Source: Excoecaria cochinchinensis (Eukaryota; Streptophyta; Magnoliopsida; Malpighiales; Euphorbiaceae). Taken from it: DNA of 64,000 nt. Positions within the stretch are counted from its first letter, which is position 1. Every line of letters begins with the position of its first letter. The DNA is taken from assembly GCA_947683425.1 (NCBI GenBank), contig CANTUQ010000101.1, positions 25,815,001 to 25,879,000 of the forward strand, given 5' to 3'. The notes beneath the pieces were generated by a model. The model saw nothing but the letters and a program-made list of their open reading frames with translations. It made no database searches and was not told the origin of the DNA. Below, one piece after another: positions 10,901 to 21,611 of this stretch. The translations under genes were made by a program, and so were the position numbers.

Positions 10901-12290
10901 TACTCGCCGTCTCCGCCAGGCGCCTCTGTCTCTCGATCACCGACAACTCGCTGGCGGTCCACAGTCACCGGTCAGGTGTTCTCTCTGTCATTTTTTTTTA
11001 GTTTTGGGCAACTTGTAAATCATTTTTTGATTTTCTTTGGTTAGTTATTAATTTTTTCTTTTAATTGAAAAGGCCCCTGTTTTCCTTGCTGATAGAAGAG
11101 GAGAGGAAGAAAATTTTTGGGTTTCCGTCTCCAACAGGTTCGAAAATTTCTTGCTAATTGTAGTTCATAATTTTATTTAATTATTTTATTTTACTTGGTC
11201 AATTCTCTGATTCTGCAAATTTGATTTACGGTTTTGCTGAGTGGAAATGAATGGGTTGCTGTGGATGTTTGGCTTGTTGCTTAGCCACTGTCAGTTTCGC
11301 ATTCCATGGAGTCTAGAGATTTTAATGTGTTGCTAGTGCTGATGCTAAATGATGAACCTCTAAGAGGGAAAAATGGGAAAGAAGCTTTAATTTTGCAATA
11401 GAAAAAAAGAAATTGTGGAACTAAGTGTGTAATGTTAGTAGCTAAACTGAGTTGCCTATTTTGTTATCACTGACTTTTCTTTTGTTTCCAATAATTTATT
11501 TTTGTTAAAATGGGCAATTTTATGCTTTTAGTACCTTCTTGACCAAATGTGATTATATTCTTACGTACAAATCTTGTAGCTATACTTTTTTTTAGTTAAT
11601 GATTGTGTCTCTGTTGGTCTGTTATTGATATATGCATTACTTGTTGATTATGTAATGAAATCAATATTGTTGAGATCAGTTTGATTGGATAACAGCGATC
11701 ACTCTCCTTTGCCATTTATTTTATTTGTTGATGATGTAATGAAATTAATATATATTTTGCCATTTATTTTAAGATCTTCAACATTTTTTAATGCTCAGGT
11801 TTCTTTTTTCAAATTTGTCTACATGCCATAAGAAACTGGAAAATTTGTACATTGCATACTCGAATTATTTCTTATATTGTTGGTGACACTGGAAAAGTTG
11901 TTACTTTGCAGACATACATATATACCTCAGTTTGGTTACATGATTTTTAGCTGTTCTGCCATCCTTGGTATATTACAACTCTCCTCATCGTCCAATTTCA
12001 GATATGAACATCCCCTTCTGGTCTATGGTATATTAAATCAAGTTTCACATTTCTACAGACTGTGCAATACACTCATAAATGCCACATCAGTATCTTTTAT
12101 GCCACGTGGAACTTCCAAACAACAAAAAGCATTATTTTATTTTATTATTAATAATCAACTATATGTGTTAAATTTATAAACTTGTAAGTTTGGAATAGGA
12201 TGGTAAATGTATACAAATATAAAGGGCAATTTATATATTAAGTCTAAAAAATATTGTGCAGAGCAGTTAACAAACCACAAGCAGTTTAAC
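10901..12290 (+). other. Unidentified segment with exon-like GC-rich patch
   Basis: A C/G-rich patch at 10902-10974 (CTCGCCGTCTCCGCCAGG...) ends in CAG followed by GTGTTCTCTC, a plausible splice donor. A second patch at 11070-11137 ends in CAACAG followed by GTTCG. This looks like leader exons and introns of a gene, perhaps captured by the neighbouring CACTA element, but I cannot identify a protein. ORFs at 10859-11044 and 11877-12179 have no recognisable domain and are not called. Confidence 0.3.
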
Positions 12291-12342
12291 ATAATAGCAT
12301 GAAACTGATTTTACAGTAGCATCAAACCCACGGAAGCATCAT

Positions 12343-12396
12343 CATGCATGTTCATATATCATCAAAATCCATGCATGTTCATATATCATCAAAATC
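12343..12396 (+). repeat. 27-bp tandem repeat, two exact copies
   Basis: The unit starting CATGCATGTTCATATATCAT is repeated head to tail at 12343-12369 and 12370-12396 with no mismatch. Confidence 0.9.
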
Positions 12397-13085
12397 CAAC
12401 AGAAGAACCAACCAAAATAACAATCATAACCAAGCCATAAAATTACCAAACCATCAAAATTGAGTGTGTATCAACGATTTGACGGTCTATCTGCATGACA
12501 CCATATGAACGCGCATAGAATCACCATTCATTTTCATTCTTTTTTTAATATTTTTTAAATTTTCCTAGTGGTTTATTTTTCACACTTTCCTTTTTTCAAA
12601 AAAATTTTCTCTCTTCTCCCTCATTTATTTTTTCTAAAATTTCTAACTCTAGATTTTTTTGTTTTTCTTCCTCTTCTTGTTCTCTTTTATTGTTTCTTTA
12701 TTTTTCTTTTTTCATGATTTTATGGATTTTTTTTTTCTTTATTTCTTTTATTATCTCTTCTCCACCCTTATTGTCTGTTTTCGAAATGGTGAATGAGGGC
12801 CTTTATTTATAGAGGTATTCAATGGCAATTTTGCAATTTCTAATTTATCCTTGGCCACTTTGATAAATTTTAATTTTATTTTAATTTTTGTTTATTTTTA
12901 TTGTTTTCTACTTAATGGCTAAATTTATGTCATTTTTGTAAAATTTGGTTAGTTATTGGTATTTTTATAAATATCCTTTCGTTTATATTTTTTTTATTAT
13001 TTTTTTTTTGTTATTTTCTTTTTTCTTCTTTTTTTTTTCATATTAACTAACTACTTAGTACTAACCTAAATAATTTAAGAAAATC

Positions 13086-13122
<37 letters not shown>

Positions 13123-13125
13123 TCA
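12397..13125. other. Low-complexity intergenic DNA with (ATT)n
   Basis: Pyrimidine-rich text on the plus strand (12540-12770) and a perfect (ATT)n microsatellite at about 13089-13122. No gene or element end is recognised. Confidence 0.6.
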
Positions 13126-13520
13126 TCTTTAATTTTTTGAGTGAGAATGAATTATTTACTAAATGGGTAAAAATATAAAATATTTAGAGTTTGAAAAGGG
13201 CAAAGATATCTGTATTTTAATTCTCCTATGACATTACTTTGACTCAGATAGAATTTGACATCTACAATTGGGTTGGATTGAGTTGGACTAAATAATAAAT
13301 AGATACGATAATTTTTATTATTATTTATTATTTTATTTCTTTTTTAATTTTTGAGTGAGAATGAAATTATTTATTAAATGGATAACCATATAAAATATTT
13401 AGAGTTGGAAAAGGGAAAAGATATTTGTATTTTCTCCAGTGTCATTACTTTTACCCAGACAAAATTAGACATCTACAATTGGGTTGGATTGAATTTGATT
13501 AAATAATAAATATATACAAT
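13126..13520 (+). repeat. Diverged tandem duplication, unit about 200 bp
   Basis: Two head-to-tail copies (about 13126-13330 and 13340-13520) share TTTTTGAGTGAGAATGAA, AAATATTTAGAGTT and ACATCTACAATTGGGTTGGA in the same order. Differences are scattered, so the duplication is old. Confidence 0.75.
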
Positions 13521-13915
13521 TAATTTTACAATTATATATATATGAGACAAGGAATGTTTTTTCCCAATAGTTCGAGTGCATTTTCACCTTATCCCTATAT
13601 ATGAAGTGAATTGAAATCTTTTTTAGACTAAATTAGCCTTTTATTATGTTATTATTAGACTAAATTAACCCTTTATTATTAGAAAACACAATTAGAATAA
13701 AAGCCTAATCTGTAAAAAAAATTATAACAAATTAATGAATAGGAGTCATTCTTACATATTTGTATTTAAACTTTTTTATTTATATCCATAGTATTGAGAA
13801 AAATAATTTCACCAAAAAGAAAATAAATTTAAATTTTATAATATAAAACAACATAAAAGAAAAAAAAAATATAACAATGCACTGATATTGGTATTAAGTT
13901 TCGTATTAAAATAAA

Positions 13916-14904
13916 GGGATAAAAGATTTTTTTTGCCTTCAAACTATTGGAAATAAAATAAAAATGCTCTCAAAATTTTTTTTATCGGTTTTTACCCCTG
14001 AACTACCCTCACGTTGGGCAAAAAGTTCAGCTAGCAAACAGAATTAAATCAGCTAATTACGCGTTGATATATCAGCATACACATGGCAAACATCTTTCCT
14101 AGTCATATTAAAAAAAAAATTAAAATCTTGACGTGGACCTCTCTCTCTCCAAATTTATTTCGTCTATCTCTCCCGTCTTTCTTAATAGAACAATTGTATT
14201 CTATCATTTTGCACATTATTCTAAAAAACAACTATTTTTTAATACCATACTCCAAGTGCTAAAGAAAAAACTAATATTTTGAGGATGGCAGGAATTGAGT
14301 GGATGGAAACACGAGCAAAGTAGATGGCAAAATGCATGCGTGTGGGCATGATCATCTGTTGCAGGTTTGGAATTTGGTGGGGACTTGGTTGAATCTTTAT
14401 TAGAACCACAGACATAAAAGTAGATGATGAGTCTAAATGCAGGGCAGTGTATTGCTAATTTTTCAACCAGCAGAGGAAATAGGGGATGGGGCAAAATCAA
14501 TGGTTGAAGAAGGAATAATCGATAATGTGGAGGCAATATTTGGGATCCACCTGGTTCAAAAGCATCCCACCGGAGTTTTCTGTTATTATGTACTACCGGA
14601 GTAGCCGCAGCAACAGCACCACTGCCACCTGACTATGAAGACGAAATGGATTTAGAGAGATAGAGGGGTCAGATTTTAATTTTTTTCCGAATCTCAATAG
14701 GAAAGATATTTGTTACGTGGATGTTGACGTGTCGAAGCGTGATTGACTGTTATTAATCCCGTTTGTTAGTTAGATTTTCCGTCCAACGTAAAGATATTTT
14801 CCAACTATTAAACTGAATTCAGACACAAAAATCAACCAGAAACAAAGTTTGAGTGCATTTTCACTATTTTTTCAATAATTCGAGAACAAAAAAACCTTTA
14901 TCTC
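13916..14904 (+). mobile_element. Pack-MULE (nonautonomous Mutator-like element with captured gene)
   Basis: Long inverted termini of about 250 bp: the left arm (13916-14165, GGGATAAAAGATTTTTTTTG...) and the reverse complement of the right arm (14650-14904) match throughout, sharing ATCTTTCCTA, AAAATTAAAATCT and CTCTCTCCAAAT/CTCTCTAAAT blocks. Flanks TAAAATAAA (13907-13915) and CAAAATAAA (14905-14913) form a 9-bp target-site duplication with one mismatch, the Mutator length. No transposase lies between the arms; the interior holds a fragment of a host gene (next entry). That combination defines a Pack-MULE. Confidence 0.8.
14289..14600 (+). pseudogene. IAA-amino acid hydrolase (ILR1-like) fragment captured in the Pack-MULE
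   Basis: Exon 1 part (14289-14364) gives QEL..WKHE, then after a frame change SKVDGKMHACGHD. MHACGHD is the signature metal-binding segment of the M20 amidohydrolases that release auxin from amino acid conjugates. It ends ...LLQ at a CAG before GTTTGG, a splice donor. A 78-bp intron (14365-14442) ends in TGCAG. The next exon continues in frame with VLLIFQPAEEIGDGAKSM and NVEAIFGIHLVQKHPTGV, the second conserved block of the family. It stops after YYVLPE at a TAG near 14601. A 2-bp loss before SKVDG breaks the frame. Because the intron is kept, genomic DNA rather than mRNA was captured. Not a functional enzyme. Confidence 0.8.
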
Positions 14905-14945
14905 CAAAATAAAATACTATTACTGTAGTATTTGCAATTGACTTG

Positions 14946-15456
14946 GGGTTAATTACGCTTGTGGTAATCAAATTTTGGAGCTTACAATCAAATGGTTATA
15001 ATAAAATAATTTGTAATACAAAAGTCATCAAAATTTTATTTTATTTCAATTAAGGTAAAAATCACTGGAAATTTAATTTTTTGTCACCGAAAAATCATGT
15101 AAGTATGTCACATCATCAGTGATTTTTATAATGCACTCAGTCAGTATGTCATGTGTCTCGATTATATGAAGGAATTTACATATCAGCCAGTACACGTGCC
15201 TTGCCAACCTGACAAAAAAAATCTTGTTGATGTGTCAATTTCTCCATATAGACGGGCCACATGACATGTTGACTGGGTATATTATAAAAAAATTACTGTT
15301 TACGTGGCTTTCATGTGACGAAAAATTAAATTTTCAGTCATTTTTACCTTAATTGAAATAAAATAAAAATTTGATAATATTTGTGTTACAAATTATTTTA
15401 TTATCACTATTTGGTTATAACTACCAAAATTTAATTACTACAAACGTAATTAATCC
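14946..15456. mobile_element. MULE-type MITE with long inverted termini
   Basis: The left arm starts GGGTTAATTACGCTTGTGGT, and the reverse complement of the right end starts GGATTAATTACGTTTGTAGT. The arms match for about 150 bp. ATTGACTTG (14937-14945) and ATTGATGTG (15457-15465) are a 9-bp duplication with two mismatches. No ORF. It lies 41 bp from the Pack-MULE and about 115 bp downstream of the ODC stop codon. Confidence 0.8.
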
Positions 15457-15571
15457 ATTGATGTGAAAGAAGATATTAATCAAGTTAGGAATATATTAAA
15501 TTTTGAATAATGAAGTCTCAAATTTTTTTATTTATGCATTATTTTTTATGACATTTTTCCGTCAGTTTTGT

Positions 15572-16828
15572 TCAATTTGCAGTTGAATATACAAGGTAAG
15601 TGGGCATATCAAATCTCTTGAGCCCGTTGAACTTGGAGGCAGGAGCAGTTGTGTATGCACCCATGTTGTAAAACACTATCAAATCATCAACTTTAAGCTC
15701 TGCCAAGTTGCTATCCTTCGCCACGATATCTAAGGAATCGCATGTGGGTCCAAATATGGTGGAGGAAGTAATTGCACCTGATCCTTCACCATCTCCATAT
15801 CGCATCAATGGCTTAAACATCATACCAGAACTATCAAACGCTGAAATGTTAAAGGACCCATACATACCATCATCAATCCAGTATTGAATTTGGTCTTTTC
15901 TCACTCTCTTACCAATCACATTAGTCACTAATGTAAATGCCGTTTCGACCATGAATCTTCCAGGCTCAGCCATCAGGGTGATCGATTTTTCATTGGGGAA
16001 ATATTCATGGATCGAATCGTTTACTGTTTTACCTATCTCATCAAACAACGAGTTGTCCTTAAATCCTCCGCCTATGTTGAGCATATGCATTGGATGCATT
16101 TTGAGCTTAGCAGCTGCATCAAATGCAAATTTTGCTGCTTTAAGGGCTCCGCGATACACCTGTGCTTCTGATGCTTTAGAACCCACATGGAATGAGACTC
16201 CATGCACTTTTAAACCAGAATTTTTGGCATGTTGAAGCAAAGGGATAACTTCTTCAGGTGAGGCACCGTATTTGCCACCAAGCGAACGCCAAGAAGTATT
16301 ATCATTCGGAACTTTTATTCGTATCAGCAAACCACATTTTGGATGAAATTTTTTGATTTTGTCAACTTCTTCTTTGGAATCAAAGGTTGTTAGATTTACT
16401 CCAACAACGGCTGCGTACTTGATATGGGATGCAAATTTGCAGGGATTGGCATAAACAATCCTGTCAGGACTAACACCAAGGCCAAGAATTGTCTCAATCT
16501 CAGCCTGGCTAGCACAGTCAAAGTTGGCTCCAAGCATTGCGAGAGCAGCAAGTAATGCAGGCTCATAGTTGCATTTAACAGCATAAAATGGCTTAACGTT
16601 GGGTAGACACTGATTCCATTTCTCCACGAGTCTCTCAACAACTCCTAAATCAAGAATATAAAAGGGTTCAGGATCTTCTTGATTATCAGAAATTGACTTG
16701 ATCATACTGTTCAGGTTATTGGCTCCAGCAGCAACTATAGAAACTTGTTGGCCTTTCACTTTGCCAGCCTCTAACATGAGTTTGAAGCTAGTGTTGCTTA
16801 GACCATTAATGGCGTTACTGAGTTCCAT
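15572..16828 (-). CDS. ODC-like: Ornithine decarboxylase-like protein (PLP-dependent, fold type III)
   Basis: 418 residues in one exon, full length for plant ODC, which is normally intronless. Family role: ornithine to putrescine, the entry to polyamines and some alkaloids. Visible features: PLP lysine K85 in PFYAVKCN, FDCAS (103-107), SFHVGS (212-217) with the cofactor-stacking histidine, GGGF (253-256), EPGRF phosphate-binding loop (288-292), catalytic C363 in GPTCDSLD, MGAYT (389-393). Odd point: the substrate-carboxyl/amine pocket segment, LYDHA in ordinary plant and animal ODCs, reads AFDSS (330-334). The acidic residue is kept but the flanking Tyr and His are changed. The loop after it also differs. 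The protein could therefore use another diamine precursor, such as lysine, or be weakly active; that is inference. The start is the first ATG after a short leader with no upstream in-frame ATG. No stop or frameshift; surrounding DNA is all transposons. Confidence 0.93.
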   Translation of the reverse strand: MELSNAINGLSNTSFKLMLEAGKVKGQQVSIVAAGANNLNSMIKSISDNQEDPEPFYILDLGVVERLVEKWNQCLPNVKPFYAVKCNYEPALLAALAMLGANFDCASQAEIETILGLGVSPDRIVYANPCKFASHIKYAAVVGVNLTTFDSKEEVDKIKKFHPKCGLLIRIKVPNDNTSWRSLGGKYGASPEEVIPLLQHAKNSGLKVHGVSFHVGSKASEAQVYRGALKAAKFAFDAAAKLKMHPMHMLNIGGGFKDNSLFDEIGKTVNDSIHEYFPNEKSITLMAEPGRFMVETAFTLVTNVIGKRVRKDQIQYWIDDGMYGSFNISAFDSSGMMFKPLMRYGDGEGSGAITSSTIFGPTCDSLDIVAKDSNLAELKVDDLIVFYNMGAYTTAPASKFNGLKRFDMPTYLVYSTAN

Positions 16829-17060
16829 GGAAGAAGTGTGTCAAAGATAGTTAGTTAGCTGGATAGAAGAGGAATTGGTGTGTTGAATTTGACAATCGTA
16901 TGCCCATATATATACATATATAAAAAAAAAAAATTAAATTACATGTTGTAAATATATATTTTTTAAAAGGACTAATTTTTCATTTCCTCTTTTTAAATAT
17001 AATAATAATAATAATAATAATAATAAAGAGAGAGGGAAGGCACACACGTGGTCTCCTTCT
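16829..17060 (-). promoter_or_regulatory. Promoter region of the ODC-like gene
   Basis: Going upstream from the ATG: a CT-rich leader (16829-16890), a TATA-type tract on the minus strand within 16905-16922, an (AAT)n run at about 17001-17027, and a G-box CACGTG at 17045-17050, about 215 bp from the ATG. G-boxes bind bHLH/bZIP factors, including jasmonate-pathway MYC proteins. That this one is used is inference. Confidence 0.5.
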
Positions 17061-17076
17061 CCTTTCAATTACATTC

Positions 17077-17109
<33 letters not shown>

Positions 17110-17392
17110 AGATCTTTGTTAGGCTAAATGTTTAAATGGCTTATGATTTGCGACTACCCAGTTTAGTTTTAATAAGTTTCTTATACTCCAATGTTTATGA
17201 TTCAGGAGTAAAATGTTTTGGCTTATTAATTGCATAAATTAATTCAAATATCATATGTCGAAACCCAATTGCAGGGATACGCGAAGAGATGAAAATTCTT
17301 GTCATTTTGTCAGTATTTTTAATGAGACAATTTTTAACTCTTCACACAGATTAAAGAAATTATTAATTAATATCAAATTCAATTAAATATTC
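17061..17392. other. Intergenic, part of an inverted duplication
   Basis: A TA microsatellite at about 17085-17110. The part 17262-17390 (AAATTCTTGTCATTTTGTCA, TGAGACAATTTTTA) matches 49540-49655 in inverse orientation. No gene seen. Confidence 0.55.
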
Positions 17393-17838
17393 ATTACTCC
17401 TTACATTCATAAATCACTGTTCACCTTTTTTTTTTTTTTTTCTAATCTATTCACAAATAATTATTTACCTTTTAAAAAATGTGATATATTTAAATATAAT
17501 TTTTCAAATATATATGCCCTCTATATAATAAATATTAGTCTAATTTTCAAAACACAATTAATAATTAATTGTCTCTTTTTAAGATAATAAATGAATTTCT
17601 TAATTTTTTTAAAAAAAAGAAAAGTAAATACTTATTTGAGAATGGAGAGAGTATAATTTACTAAAATATCATTTTATTAATTGTATATATTTATATAATC
17701 TTATTCTGTTAGTTATCTATTTTTTTTTATGTGCATATATAATAATAAAATTGAAAAATACATAATTAACACTTATTAAAATTTAAAAATTGTTACGTTT
17801 AGTGAAAAAAAAAAAACACCATTAAAACTATCGCAATA
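17393..17838 (-). mobile_element. Stowaway-like MITE cluster, reverse copy
   Basis: Reverse-orientation copy of the 49068-49533 element. Shared blocks include TCTAATCTATTCACAAATAATT, AATTAATTGTCTC and TCGCAATAAGTGAAA. The terminal CTCCCTCC bases of one end are eroded. No ORF. Confidence 0.65.
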
Positions 17839-18171
17839 AGTGAAAGGCAAACCATATTATAATTTGCCAGCAAGAATCTTCCCAAATTTGCTTGAAGATG
17901 CAATTTCTCATCATTAAAATATCTACTTCTTTCAAAGGATATGTACGCTATGGAACATTGACGAATTAAACCCAAACCTGTTTCAGTTTATCAGATAACT
18001 TTAATTCACTCCAAAAAAAAAAATTATACTCAAATTAATCAACTAGTTTCAATTTATACATGATTTAATTCAATTTCCAACAGATTAGCTAGAAAGAAAA
18101 TTGAGAAAAAAGTTATACTCGCAAAAAAATTTTAAATAATATGCCAAAAGGTTCATGTAAGTTAATGTTCA
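17839..18171. other. Intergenic; contains an inverted copy of 49670-49790
   Basis: 17935-18060 (GGATATGTACGCTATGGAAC, TTTATCAGATAACTTTAATT) matches 49670-49790 on the opposite strand. No gene seen. Confidence 0.6.
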
Positions 18172-18386
18172 ACTAATTAATAATTATTATTGAATATTGA
18201 GGTTTATTTTATTATTGGAATGAAGGTTTTTTTTTTTTAAATAAAGCAATTTTATCTTTTATAAATATATATTTGGTCTTTTTAAGCACTTGAATATAAT
18301 TACATGGTGCAGAAAAATCCATTTTTCTGATACTTGCCAGCATTAAATGCTGATTATTTATTGATCTACATATAAATATTCATATC
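18172..18386 (+). repeat. Tandem duplication unit A, left part (interrupted by the copia nest)
   Basis: TAATAATTATTATTGAATAT... through ...ATAAATATTCATATC is repeated almost identically at 43866-44072. In the second copy the text runs straight on into CAGATGTGTTC, whereas here it is cut at ATATC by the copia element and resumes at 42237. Confidence 0.9.
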
Positions 18387-18455
18387 TGTTGGGCACAGCG
18401 GATAAATAAAAATAAATTAGCAAAACAAAATATAGACACCAGCAATTTAACGTGG

Positions 18456-19695
18456 TGTAGACACCGGGTCTCGAGGCAGTCCAAGATCAGAATTACCCTA
18501 TGATGATAGCGATACTTGCAAGTAAAAGTGTCAAAAATGATGTTTACCTTGTCGAGACCCTCGTTATTTTTAAATAAAAAATAAAGAAATAAATATATAA
18601 AAATATATTATAAAAAAAAAAATTTAATTAAATTAATATTATTAAGAAGCGTTATTTTTTATATTTAAAAAATAAAAAAGGAAAATCAATTAGTTATTTT
18701 AATTGAATTAAATTAATTAATTGAAAATAAAAAATTAAATTAGTTAATTAATTTAGTTGAATTAAACTAATTAAATTGGTTAATTGAATTAATTGAAAAA
18801 AAAAATTTAAGAAAAGAATTTAAAAGATTTTTTTTAAATTAAAAAAAAATTAAAAAATTTGCTTTATTTTTTCTTTGGCCACGAGGTCACTTTTATAAAG
18901 TGGCCATTTTGGCCACTTTATAAAAGTGGCACAGTAGTACCACGCGGGGTACCACGCAAAAAGTGGTACCAGTGGTACCACACACGGCCACTTTCACAAA
19001 AGTGGCCGCGTGGTACTGAGTTTGTACATTTTTATACGGTCTATTTGTATTTTTTTTCAGCTATTTTTTCGTCCTTTTGATCGAAAATTTTTTTATTTTC
19101 GTGTAATTTTCGGGAAGATAAATTAAAAGAAGGTTTTGATCTTTCTCTATTTTGGAACAATGAGGTTAATCAAATGGATTCAATCTTATTTTTTAAGAAG
19201 ACGGCAATTATTTTTTGAAGGAATTTTTTTGCTTCTGTCCACCAACTGATTCTTCTTCAAAAAAAATATTCTTCAAAATCCTTTAAGTCTTTCTTTTCAA
19301 GCTTTAATTTCTACGTTTTCCTTCAAAAAATATACTTCATTTTGGGATTGATCTTGAGCAAGGAAAATCAATTATCTTCATTCAAATCATCATTCAAAAA
19401 TATTCACCTCAAAAATATTTTCTCAAATTTTATTTAGAACTTGTATTTCTCTTTGAGTATTATTATCATCAAAAAATCGACAAGGGAACGGATTGAGATA
19501 TTCTATTTCCGATCCAAAATTTCTGAGGGTAAAAACTTTGGACCCGTTCTCGTTAATTTTTATTTAGCATTTATAGCCATTAATTTTGTTGTTTCTCACC
19601 ATATTCACCCGTTAACATTTTTAATATTTTAGTCTCATTATTATTGCCCCTACTATTTCATCGGTTGTTATTTTTCTACTTGTCTCTTTTATTTC

Positions 19696-19743
<48 letters not shown>

Positions 19744-19757
19744 CTTTGTTGTGTAAA

Positions 19758-19800
<43 letters not shown>

Positions 19801-19875
19801 GTTTATTGTCACCGTCCTCACCAATATCACCTGCTATTAATATATTGGCTGCCATTAACATCCTGTTAACATTAT

Positions 19876-19944
<69 letters not shown>

Positions 19945-20063
19945 CCTGTTCAACTATTATTACTTTTATTATTATTTATCCTATTATTACTACCGTTAAT
20001 AATTATTTTTATTGTTATTAATATAGTTTGTCATTATTATTAACATAGTTGTTATATATTGTA

Positions 20064-20106
<43 letters not shown>

Positions 20107-20130
20107 TATTAACATTCTGCTTCAACTATC

Positions 20131-20181
<51 letters not shown>

Positions 20182-20197
20182 TATTTTCTGTTTTTAC

Positions 20198-20267
<70 letters not shown>

Positions 20268-20339
20268 TTATGTATTTTGTGTTTATTATTAATTAATCGT
20301 TGCTATTATTATATTTATTTATTTGTTATGTATCATTTA

Positions 20340-20376
<37 letters not shown>

Positions 20377-21591
20377 TTCTAATATTCTTGTTACTGTTGT
20401 CATTATTTTATCACTACCCTCATTTTTGCCATGACTTATTTTAATTTACCTTGCATGTAAATTATCTAGTTCATTAAATTAATTTGCCCAATATTTATTT
20501 CGTCTTTACTCGATTAATTTTTAGAATTATTACTAATATTTTTGATATTATTTTTTGTCTGAGATTTAACTTGAGTCAGGTTATGTGAGTATCCCCGCGG
20601 CTCCCCGGATGGGTCGCAACGCGCGGAGGGTCACATCGGTTCGGTGAGATCTCTCTAATTCTCTATCTTTTTGCTGTGTTTATTTGTAAATATTTATTTT
20701 ATTTATGCACGCGTGCGATAAAAAGTCACAAAAATATTTATACAATTAAATCGAAATCTTCTATTAATAAAATTGGGACTAATGTACCTTGTTTTAGCCC
20801 AACAATAAAATTATCACAATCAAAATAAAGAGTCAATTTTCAATAAAATGGGATCACTCATCCCTATTTTCTTCCAAACAACCAAAGCGACTCTTCGAAC
20901 CTCTTCAAGTAAACGCGAAGGAACCAATGTTCCTGAAATAATGTCCCGATTTATGCATGTCTTTTATTTTGATCTTGCGTGAATGTTTAAATTTATGTAC
21001 ATTATTTTTCTTTGGGCCCTTGTAATTAATTTTTGGGGCAAATTTATTTATCTTTTGGGGATTGTATTCCGTCCCCGTCTACATCTTTAATCTTCTTTTA
21101 TTGGGGTTGTATTCCGCCCCTATTTCCTTTGTAATTGTGTGCTTGAGTGTTTACTGCTTTCATTTATCACTTTCTTTTACCGCCTTATTTATCGCTTTCT
21201 TTTACTTTTTTGTATGATTAAAATGCGCGATTTAAATTAAATGCATTTATCGTGTGAGATGAGAGATATAATTTTAAGAAGTTAAGAACCCATTTATAAT
21301 TAAGCAAAGCATAAATAAGAGGGAAGTCCCGGACACCATATCTCTGGTTTAGACCAATAGAGGTGAGAAACCTTTTCCCAATTTCACGCAAATTGGGTGG
21401 CAACTCCAAATACCTCAAAGGTGCCTTTAGGCGTCAATAGGCTAGGTTGTTCTCCCCAATGTTCTATTGGGAGGAATACACCGATGATGTCTCATGGCGC
21501 CCATGATCGAAAGATGCAAACCTTCATACCTCGAATCCTAAAGCGGATCCAAAGCGAGGGCCCTTGCTGGGTACCTTCGGCGCACGTCACA
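18456..21591 (+). repeat. 5' LTR of the gag-only element (3.14 kb)
   Basis: TGTAGACACCGGGTC ... CGCACGTCACA. Contents in order: AT-rich block with AATTAATT repeats (18590-18860), a palindromic module of TTTATAAAGTGGCC and GTGGTACCAC words (18876-19015), coding-like but empty text, then about seven long (ATT)n arrays (19697-20375), one of which switches from AAT to ATT at about 19910 and can fold on itself. The 3' part has GGATTGTATTCCGTCCCCGT and TCGCAACGCGCGGAGGGTCA, shared with the 3' LTR. ORFs made of Ile, Leu or Tyr runs here are microsatellite artefacts. Confidence 0.9.
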
Positions 21592-21592
21592 G

Positions 21593-21611
21593 TGGCGACT
21601 GCACTGGGGAC
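21593..21611 (+). promoter_or_regulatory. Primer binding site of the gag-only element
   Basis: TGGCGACTGCACTGGGGAC begins one base after the LTR end and would pair with a tRNA 3' end. Ogre/Tat elements use a similar tRNA-Arg-type site (family knowledge; tRNA identity not checked). Confidence 0.7.

Noticed and set aside
11877..12179. 100-codon ORF
   Set aside because: No domain, biased composition, no supporting signals; chance ORF in AT-rich DNA.
19644..20444. ORFs rich in Leu, Ile, Tyr or Asn runs (also 19621-19830 minus, 28654-29257)
   Set aside because: They are translations of (ATT)n arrays in the LTRs, with no start context or domain; array length differs between LTRs.
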